Origin: Acidobacteriota bacterium | GTDB lineage: Bacteria; Acidobacteriota; Blastocatellia; Pyrinomonadales; Pyrinomonadaceae | NCBI GenBank assembly: GCA_029862725.1 | Contig: JAOTWT010000075.1 | Coordinates: forward strand, 1 to 10,009 | Length of the DNA stretch: 10,009 bases | Reading direction: 5' to 3' | Made by a program: the position numbers and the translations under genes | Part shown: positions 1 through 4,527 of the stretch, one piece after another | How the letters are laid out: every line of letters starts with the position of its first letter | How positions within the stretch are numbered: the first letter of the stretch is position 1 | Notes under the pieces: generated by a model | The model's input: the letters and a program-made list of their open reading frames with translations, nothing else | Databases searched by the model: none | What the model was told of the DNA's origin: nothing

Positions 1-74
1 ACCTGAACTTTGAATTCCCAACGCAACTGATAATTGATGGCTGGCAAATGAAAAGACACCCTTGTCCGCAATGA
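1..74 (+). CDS. Possible C-terminal tail of an upstream gene (partial)
   Basis: From base 3 the third + frame is open and reads LNFEFPTQLIIDGWQMKRHP plus three more residues before a TGA at 72-74. The composition is protein-like and the stop falls just before the next gene, so this could be the end of a gene that starts left of the window. Only 23 residues are visible, too few to assign a family. A chance open frame of this length is quite possible. Confidence 0.3.
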   Translation, partial: LNFEFPTQLIIDGWQMKRHPCPQ

Positions 75-87
75 TCGCTTGCGATCA
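72..87. repeat. 16-bp inverted repeat TGATCGC-TT-GCGATCA
   Basis: Two perfect 7-bp arms are separated by TT. The repeat overlaps the TGA of the possible upstream tail and lies 20 bp before the small membrane gene. The 2-nt spacer is too tight for a good RNA hairpin and no T-run follows, so it is a poor terminator. A dimeric protein-binding site near the start of the next gene, or chance, are the alternatives. Confidence 0.35.
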
Positions 88-106
88 AAAGTCTGACCAC
101 TAAAAG

Positions 107-388
107 ATGACAAACAAATTAATAAGAGTGTTGACCTGGAATGGCAAGTTTATTGACCCGATCAATCTTGAACCACGTACCAGGGGCGGAAAAGCATTCT
201 TAATACTCTACTTTCTGATATTTGCGATCCTTGGGCTGAGTTCTTTGTACGATGCCTGGATTGGCGGTGAGGGGTTATTTTACCGCATCCTCGATATATT
301 AGTCGGAATATTCGCAACCTACATTTCTTTTGTCGGTTCTTTTGCGTGGATTTGGAGACGAATGAAGCTGCATCGAGTCGGTGATTGA
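107..388 (+). CDS. Small hypothetical membrane protein, two predicted helices
   Basis: This is a 93-residue protein I do not recognise. Residues 1-28 are polar with several basic residues. Two hydrophobic stretches at about 30-48 and 57-83 are long enough to cross a membrane and are joined by a short loop containing Asp, Gly and Glu. The C-terminus is basic (RRMKLHR), which suggests that both ends lie in the cytoplasm. There is no clear Shine-Dalgarno sequence before the ATG, but no better in-frame start exists. The gene stands alone: about 850 bases without a convincing protein gene follow it. It could be a small stress or envelope protein. The hydrophobic pattern makes a real gene likelier than a chance frame. 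Confidence 0.55.
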   Translation: MTNKLIRVLTWNGKFIDPINLEPRTRGGKAFLILYFLIFAILGLSSLYDAWIGGEGLFYRILDILVGIFATYISFVGSFAWIWRRMKLHRVGD

Positions 389-413
389 CCTCCTGTTTCG
401 ATCGATTTACCAC

Positions 414-460
414 TAAATTTCATAATATTTTAAAAAAAGAAAATTTATTTTCACGAATAT
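414..460. other. AT-rich stretch, candidate DNA-unwinding element
   Basis: Only 5 of these 47 bases are G or C, and 422-451 has a single G. The stretch lies between the small membrane gene and the DnaA-box cluster, with 81 bp separating it from the first box. A low-melting stretch beside clustered DnaA boxes is the usual arrangement of a bacterial origin, so a duplex-unwinding role is possible. An AT-rich spacer or upstream promoter region would look the same. Confidence 0.4.
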
Positions 461-541
461 CCGGCGCGAGAAATTATGCAAGATAGACATCTTCTAAAGA
501 GTCAACAAAGTTTAAAATTTGGCGCATAAGAAGTTGGAACG

Positions 542-596
542 ATATCCACAATTGTGGAAACCGAGACCTTCGTTCTTTTCCACAGGTTTTTCCACA
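542..596. promoter_or_regulatory. Cluster of four DnaA-box-like 9-mers
   Basis: Four matches to the DnaA-box pattern TTATCCACA / TTWTNCACA occur in 55 bp. They are ATATCCACA at 542-550 (+, one mismatch), TGTGGAAAC at 553-561 (minus strand, GTTTCCACA, one mismatch), TTTTCCACA at 576-584 (+, exact) and TTTTCCACA at 588-596 (+, exact). The first two form the perfect 14-bp palindrome TCCACAATTGTGGA (545-558). The last two are 12 bp apart. DnaA, the replication initiator, would be the expected binder. With the AT-rich stretch on the left, the cluster resembles a replication origin. Lying about 40 bp upstream of a strong -35 box, it could instead be a DnaA-controlled regulatory site. There is no dnaA, dnaN or parAB gene in view to support the origin reading. 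Confidence 0.6.
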
Positions 597-637
597 AACC
601 CCCGTAAAATAAGGCGAATAGTTAAAGTATTTTCTAC

Positions 638-666
638 TTGACACAAAATAATAGTTCGTCTAAAGT
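638..666 (+). promoter_or_regulatory. Sigma-70-type promoter of the structured RNA
   Basis: A perfect -35 TTGACA (638-643), an ideal 17-bp spacer and a -10 TAAAGT (661-666, 4 of 6 consensus bases) predict transcription starting near 673. The sequence just upstream (603-635) is AT-rich and could act as an UP element. No reading frame of note begins downstream. The next strong signal on this strand is the intrinsic terminator about 500 bp away, so the promoter appears to serve a non-coding transcript. The DnaA-like boxes end 41 bp upstream of the -35. Confidence 0.65.
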
Positions 667-672
667 CATTAC

Positions 673-1212
673 ACAGTCGAAATTGCTTACGGGCATTTGA
701 CCGGTACAAGAAAGAGAAATCAGACGCGGTGACGCACTGATTTGGAAGCAAGGATAGCGGAATTGAATTGCTGATACGTCTTGAATCGAAGCCGAAAGGC
801 TTGGCTAGGGAGGGACGAAAGAAACTTCCGAGTTGGGTGGATAAAAACATCCAACAGCTCTTTGGAACGGATCCAGCTAAAGGGTGCTAAGTCGCTTAGG
901 TGTAAGCCTAAGCCTCGTTGCCGGGAACGTAACCGGTGGTGGAGGAAAAGCCACTAGAAAAGACTACCTAACGGCACTTCATCGAAAGATGAAACACGAA
1001 GCGTAAGCGGAGTGGGTGCTGGCCGGAAATGAGCTTTCCGCAAAGTGATTTTCGGAATATAAAAAACCGCAGTTCGTTGTGTGTACATGCACGAACTGCA
1101 CTCCTCAAAAAGTACTTCGGTATTTGGAGAGGAACTCTGAAAGCGCTTCGGTGCGAGTAAGGGAAAAGAATAGTGTCGCTTTGAGTAATCAAAGCGGCAC
1201 TTTCTCTTTTTA
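673..1212 (+). ncRNA. Large structured non-coding RNA, about 540 nt, family unknown
   Basis: The segment has its own promoter and terminator, no plausible protein frame, and folds densely on the + strand. Local hairpins visible by eye, with arms in brackets, are 717-723/737-743 with inner GUGA loop, 789-793/798-802 GAAA loop, 805-812/825-832, 832-839/848-855, 894-900/907-913, 921-924/933-936, 938-942/951-955, 978-983/988-993 GAAA loop, 1023-1029/1049-1055 with an inner hairpin, 1069-1077/1091-1099 (9 bp perfect), 1103-1115/1120-1132 UUCG loop, 1134-1146/1151-1158 UUCG loop, and the terminator. Stable GNRA and C(UUCG)G loops occur only when the + strand is read, which fixes the strand. A possible long-range helix joins 683-691 to 1002-1010. 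I do not see the conserved core of RNase P RNA, tmRNA, SRP RNA, or group I or II introns. The 5' end is inferred from the promoter. The RNA converges on the hydrolase gene. Confidence 0.75.
1173..1212 (+). terminator. Strong intrinsic terminator of the structured RNA
   Basis: A 12-bp stem (1173-1184 paired with 1189-1200, one G-U pair) is capped by a GUAA tetraloop and followed at once by TTTCTCTTTTT (1201-1211). On the minus strand the same stem is followed by a weaker pyrimidine-rich run, so it may also stop transcripts of the hydrolase gene, which ends at 1235. It marks the 3' end of the structured RNA. Confidence 0.88.
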
Positions 1213-1234
1213 AAACGGGAAGGCGGCTCACAGC

Positions 1235-2152
1235 TCACAGATCAAGCGACCTCCAGGTTCTAATCGCCTTTGAAACCTTTTCATGAGCCTCTTGTTGCAC
1301 AAAGTGTCCCGCGTCGGCAAATGTCAGAATCGTCAGATCAGTATCGACGTAATCCCAAGAGTTATTGAGCATCCCCGCCGGGAGCGCCTGATCGCGCATG
1401 CCGTGGATTATGAGTACCGGGGTTTTTACCTTTCGAACCGGAGCGGGAATCGCCGGTGTGCTGGAATCTGCAGGGGCCGCGGGATAGTTTGCCCTGTAAT
1501 AATTGAGCATGCCTTCAAACGAAGATCTCTTGAAAGCCTCGATGTAGCGCTCCCGTTCGAGATCGCTCAAATTTGGGTGGAAATTGGCAAGGCCTTCCGG
1601 TGTCAACATTTTTTCCGCTCCCTCCTTTTTAAAATCCTGGGCGTATTGCCCCGTCTGCGGATTCGCGGCCAGGTAGCTGCTGATTCCCGCGGGATGCGGA
1701 ATATTGCACGCAATTAGCCCTTCGATACGATTCGGATAGTACGTTGCGACCTGCCACGCGATGGCGCCGCCCCAGTCGTTGGCGATGAGTGTCGCCTTTT
1801 CGACCTTCAAATCATCGATAACGGCGATCACATCCTTCATTAGAAGCGGCATTGCATAATTTTGGACTCCTTTTGGGGCATCGCTCTTGTTGTAGCCCCG
1901 CAGATCGACCGCCACCACCTTAAAGTCTTTTGAGAGATCGGCCATTTGGTATCTCCATGTGTACCAAAAGTCCGGAAAACCATGGAGCATGATCAGTGTC
2001 GGGCCTTCGCCCATCGTGACGTAATGGATCTTGACGCCCTCGTTATCGGCGAAATGATGTTCAACCTGCTCGAAAACATCCCGGGCCCGAACCGTTAGAC
2101 TAAGACCAAGAAACAAATCGCGATCGACAAGAAGACCCTCATTGAATAACAA
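1235..2152 (-). CDS. Alpha/beta hydrolase, epoxide-hydrolase-like; start region frameshifted
   Basis: This alpha/beta-fold hydrolase would use an Asp-His-acid triad. HGFPD (57-61) carries the oxyanion loop, NDWGG (125-129) puts nucleophile Asp126 in the nucleophile elbow, Asp254 follows strand 6 (HGMRD), and His283 lies in GHFVQQE. Asp rather than Ser as nucleophile, with DWGG and Tyr residues in the cap (Tyr170, Tyr219/220), is typical of epoxide hydrolases and some dehalogenases. The natural substrate cannot be told. The only in-frame start is a TTG at 2152 without a ribosome site. The well-placed start is the ATG at 2140-2142, preceded by GGGAG, which encodes a signal peptide in another frame. 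One missing base near 2100 would join the two and give an exported enzyme. The gene follows the hydroxyproline genes after a 161-bp gap, and a functional link is unproven. Confidence 0.85.
   Translation of the reverse strand: MLFNEGLLVDRDLFLGLSLTVRARDVFEQVEHHFADNEGVKIHYVTMGEGPTLIMLHGFPDFWYTWRYQMADLSKDFKVVAVDLRGYNKSDAPKGVQNYAMPLLMKDVIAVIDDLKVEKATLIANDWGGAIAWQVATYYPNRIEGLIACNIPHPAGISSYLAANPQTGQYAQDFKKEGAEKMLTPEGLANFHPNLSDLERERYIEAFKRSSFEGMLNYYRANYPAAPADSSTPAIPAPVRKVKTPVLIIHGMRDQALPAGMLNNSWDYVDTDLTILTFADAGHFVQQEAHEKVSKAIRTWRSLDL
2095..2142 (-). pseudogene. Out-of-frame signal-peptide start of the hydrolase
   Basis: The ATG at 2140-2142 lies 10 nt after a GGGAG ribosome site (2153-2157) and encodes MRVFLSIAICFLVLV before a TAA at 2095-2097. 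That is a basic residue and a hydrophobic core, as in a signal peptide. In the hydrolase frame the next residues are SLTVRARDVF, so restoring one base would give a continuous signal peptide with a VRA cleavage site followed by the mature enzyme. No classical -1 slippery heptamer is visible, so a real mutation or a sequencing/assembly error is likelier than programmed frameshifting. Confidence 0.5.
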
Positions 2153-2270
2153 CTCCCGTTAAAAAGTGAATGCCAAAAGTAACAAGATTCCCGACCAGCT
2201 TACTATCAAACCGGCTTTTATTGCTTGAAGACCTTTTGAAAGATCGATGAAAGTGTTGGTCGCGGAAGAT

Positions 2271-2302
2271 AAATCCCGGAAATGTGATCAGCAAATCCCG
2301 GA
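2271..2302. repeat. Direct repeat AAATCCCGGA x2, 22 bp apart
   Basis: Two perfect 10-bp copies (2271-2280 and 2293-2302) are spaced 22 bp start to start, about two DNA turns. They sit in the gap between the end of the ornithine-cyclodeaminase-like gene and the start of the hydrolase gene, where a hydrolase promoter should be. Same-face spacing is what a regulator binding two direct half-sites would need. No flanking promoter elements are clear enough to call. Confidence 0.4.
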
Positions 2303-2313
2303 CGGCGGAAATA

Positions 2314-3300
2314 TCACAGATCGATCGATACGCCGCTGCCTTCAGCCAGTGCGCGCCTGAATATCTCCGCTCCAACCGCAACGTCCAACGCCGCGTTTCC
2401 TACTGACTTAAAGAATGTGATTTCCGTATCATTTTCCCGGCCCGGTTTCGAACCGTTCAGGATTTCCCCAATTTCAGCGTGTATTGTCTCGGCTCCGATC
2501 GCCCCGTATTCTATTGCCTGAATCAGATCGCCGGCTTCGGAAAGTGCGCCGTCTATCGAGTCAACAACGATTTTTGAACATCTCCGTATTGTCTCAAGCC
2601 CGACTTCATTCATATCGGGCGTAAATGAACCGATGCCGTTAACGTGCGAGCCCAGCCTGAGGTCCAGGCCGCTAAAGACGGGAGTTTCGGACGTAGTCGC
2701 CGTACAAATAATATCGGCCTTACGTATGGCTTCGGCCGGATCATTGACTGCTCTAAAATCGATCTTGCCCCGAAACATTTCTGACATTTCATCGACCCAC
2801 GAAACGGCGGACTCGGCTGAAATATCGAAGACAAAGATTTTCTCAATCTCCCGAACTGAACAAACCGCCGGGACGATCAGCCGACTCTGAGCCCCCGCAC
2901 CGATCATCGCCACGTTGGCGGAATCGCGCCTGGAAAGAAGATCTGTCGCAAGCCCACAGGACGCGCCGGTTCTGAGCGACGTCAGGTATGCGCCCTCAAT
3001 TGCCGCCAACGGCATTCCGGTTTGAGAATCGATCACGATGATCAGGCCGTGGATCGCAGGCAAATTCTTTCCCGTGTTTTCAGGAAATACCGAAACCATC
3101 TTTACCGCCATCGAGTCGTCTACTGAAAGATACCCGGGCATTATCAAAGTGACGCCTTTCTCATCGCGGCCCGTTAGGCTCAAACGGTTGGGGACTACCG
3201 CCGTTCGACTGGAAAGCTCAGCGTAGGCTCTTCCGACGACAGGAATGGCGTCGCTCACAGGCATTAGCCGCCTGACTTCTTCTTTTGAGATGACCAACAT
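2314..3300 (-). CDS. Ornithine cyclodeaminase/mu-crystallin family; probable pyrroline-2-carboxylate reductase
   Basis: A 328-residue protein, normal length for the family, which includes ornithine cyclodeaminase, alanine dehydrogenases and delta1-pyrroline-2-carboxylate reductases. Visible marks are the conserved Lys67 in VKMVSVFPEN, the LTSLRTGA segment (106-113), the Rossmann nucleotide loop GAGAQS (134-139), GSHVNGIGSFTPDMNE (217-232), the SEAGDL motif (254-259) and the C-terminal TFFKSVGNAALDVA block. The start is 5 nt after the stop of the dehydratase gene, so the two are almost certainly co-transcribed. In bacterial trans-3-hydroxy-L-proline use, a member of this family (LhpI-type) reduces delta1-pyrroline-2-carboxylate, the dehydratase product, to L-proline with NAD(P)H. 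The neighbour makes this role the best inference. Ornithine cyclodeamination to proline remains possible from sequence alone. No Shine-Dalgarno is evident, so translation may be coupled. Confidence 0.9.
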   Translation of the reverse strand: MLVISKEEVRRLMPVSDAIPVVGRAYAELSSRTAVVPNRLSLTGRDEKGVTLIMPGYLSVDDSMAVKMVSVFPENTGKNLPAIHGLIIVIDSQTGMPLAAIEGAYLTSLRTGASCGLATDLLSRRDSANVAMIGAGAQSRLIVPAVCSVREIEKIFVFDISAESAVSWVDEMSEMFRGKIDFRAVNDPAEAIRKADIICTATTSETPVFSGLDLRLGSHVNGIGSFTPDMNEVGLETIRRCSKIVVDSIDGALSEAGDLIQAIEYGAIGAETIHAEIGEILNGSKPGRENDTEITFFKSVGNAALDVAVGAEIFRRALAEGSGVSIDL

Positions 3301-3305
3301 AACTG

Positions 3306-4361
3306 CTAACGCAGGAAAAATCCCTTGCCGATCTCATCCGCGGCGTTGAGATAGAATTCGTTCTTTCCCGTGATAAACGCTTCACCCGCGATCGAAGGAA
3401 TCACCGCCGGGTAGCCGCCGAATTCTGTTTCCCCTTCGATTGACCCGCGAAAAACGCTACCGACGATACTCTCGACCTCGATCCGTTCGCCGACACCGAT
3501 CTCGCCGCGGGCGTGGTGGATCGCCAAACGGCCGCTGACCCCGGTCCCGGTAGGCGAACGGTCCACCTCACCATCGGCAAAAATACACACATTTCGGCTG
3601 TGATGCGGGTCCTCGCCACATACAAAGATCACGCCATACAAAAAACCGAGATCATCTTCAAGAGGATGAATGATCTCGCGGCTTTCCATTACGTCTTGTT
3701 TTATCGCTCTTCCGGCTCTGATCAAACGTTCGCTATCTGAGGGTTCGCATTGCAGGCCCAGATCGCCGGCGTTTACGTATGCATAAAACGCACCGCCGAA
3801 CGCAAGATCGTAGCGGACCTCTCCATATTCCGATGTTAAGACCGAGGCATCGAGTTCGGCGACAAATGAAGGTACGTTGGTGAACCGTACTTCTCCGACG
3901 CGTCCGTTTTCGTATGCTGAAAATGACGTAATGAGCCCGGCCGGCGTGTCTATCCTCAAAACGGTTTCCGGTTCGCTCGCGGGGAAAACACCGGTCTCGA
4001 TCAAAACGGTCGAAAGAGCGATGATCCCGTGACCGCACATCGAGCTGTAGCCCTCGTTATGCATAAACAGAACACCCAGATCCGCGCCGTCAGACACGGG
4101 CGGTGTCACTATGCAGCCGTACATATCGGCGTGGCCCCGCGGTTCCCACATCAAGGCCTTTCTGATGTGGTCATAGTTTTCTTTTGCGTCGCGGCGCTTT
4201 TCGAGGATCGTTTCACCAACGAGATCTGGAAAACCCGAGACGATAACTCGAAACGGTTCACCTCCTGCGTGAGATTCAATTGTACGAATGATCAAACAAT
4301 TGTCGGCTGGTAAATAGATTTCTGCGTTAGTGAGTTGTTCTTTCACGATTGAGAGAATCAT
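3306..4361 (-). CDS. Trans-3-hydroxy-L-proline dehydratase (proline racemase superfamily)
   Basis: This 351-residue cytosolic enzyme belongs to the proline racemase/4-hydroxyproline epimerase superfamily. It shows the early IESHAGGEP motif (28-36), the first catalytic block SSMCGHG with Cys109, and the second block DRSPTGTGVSGR with Thr271. Racemases and epimerases have Cys at the second position. The Cys/Thr pair is the known signature of trans-3-hydroxy-L-proline dehydratase (EC 4.2.1.77, as in human L3HYPDH), which removes water to give delta1-pyrroline-2-carboxylate. It is the first gene of a tight two-gene operon with the probable reductase. The annotated ATG (4361) lacks a ribosome site and adds about 22 residues before the conserved core. 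A TTG at codon 23 (4293-4295) is an alternative start. Free-living bacteria use such enzymes to consume collagen-derived hydroxyproline. Confidence 0.92.
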   Translation of the reverse strand: MILSIVKEQLTNAEIYLPADNCLIIRTIESHAGGEPFRVIVSGFPDLVGETILEKRRDAKENYDHIRKALMWEPRGHADMYGCIVTPPVSDGADLGVLFMHNEGYSSMCGHGIIALSTVLIETGVFPASEPETVLRIDTPAGLITSFSAYENGRVGEVRFTNVPSFVAELDASVLTSEYGEVRYDLAFGGAFYAYVNAGDLGLQCEPSDSERLIRAGRAIKQDVMESREIIHPLEDDLGFLYGVIFVCGEDPHHSRNVCIFADGEVDRSPTGTGVSGRLAIHHARGEIGVGERIEVESIVGSVFRGSIEGETEFGGYPAVIPSIAGEAFITGKNEFYLNAADEIGKGFFLR

Positions 4362-4479
4362 AACTCAGAATCGATTTCGTACGGAGGAAAATAAGGGATT
4401 ACATTTGCCCGTCATTACTTGATTACAGATTTTCAAAGAGATTATCGAGACTTTATAACCGAACATCATGTAATTTGGA

Positions 4480-4519
4480 TATAATCGGAAAGTTAGCAAC
4501 TGACACGGAACACATAGGA
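4480..4519 (+). promoter_or_regulatory. Probable -10 box and ribosome site of the VWA-like gene
   Basis: A perfect TATAAT (4480-4485) lies 43 bp before the start codon. The expected -35 position (about 4456-4462) is poor, so an activator may be needed. AGGA at 4516-4519, 8 nt before the ATG at 4528, is a fair Shine-Dalgarno site and supports that start. The 166-bp divergent gap must also hold the minus-strand promoter of the dehydratase operon, which I could not place. Confidence 0.45.
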
Positions 4520-4527
4520 ATTTTCGA

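Noticed and set aside
72..87. Inverted repeat as an intrinsic terminator
   Set aside because: The 2-nt loop is too small for a stable RNA hairpin and no T-run follows on either strand.
512..850. 112-codon minus-strand open frame across the DnaA boxes and RNA 5' half
   Set aside because: Composition is rich in Ser, Phe, Arg and Asn with no domain pattern. It covers the promoter and several + strand hairpins, and no ribosome site is evident. It is better explained as the complement of the RNA gene.
673..1212. RNase P RNA, tmRNA, SRP RNA, group I or group II intron as identity of the RNA
   Set aside because: The GAGGAAAGUCC/ACAGNAA core of RNase P, the tmRNA ends and tag frame, the SRP GGAA domain, the paired group I core (an AGACUA-like string at 961 has no partner) and a group II domain V were looked for by eye and not found.
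954..1238. 94-codon and 87-codon minus-strand frames over the RNA 3' half
   Set aside because: They overlap each other, run through the terminator and tetraloop hairpins, and look like random translation (many Arg, Ser, Cys). No supporting signals.
2040..2152. Programmed -1 frameshift joining signal peptide and hydrolase
   Set aside because: The required shift is -1, but no X-XXY-YYZ heptamer lies before the TAA at 2095-2097. Mutation or sequence error is simpler.
2139..2381. 80-codon minus-strand frame between the reductase-like gene and the hydrolase
   Set aside because: It overlaps the 3' end of the reductase-like gene in another frame and shows no domain or signal. It is most likely a shadow.
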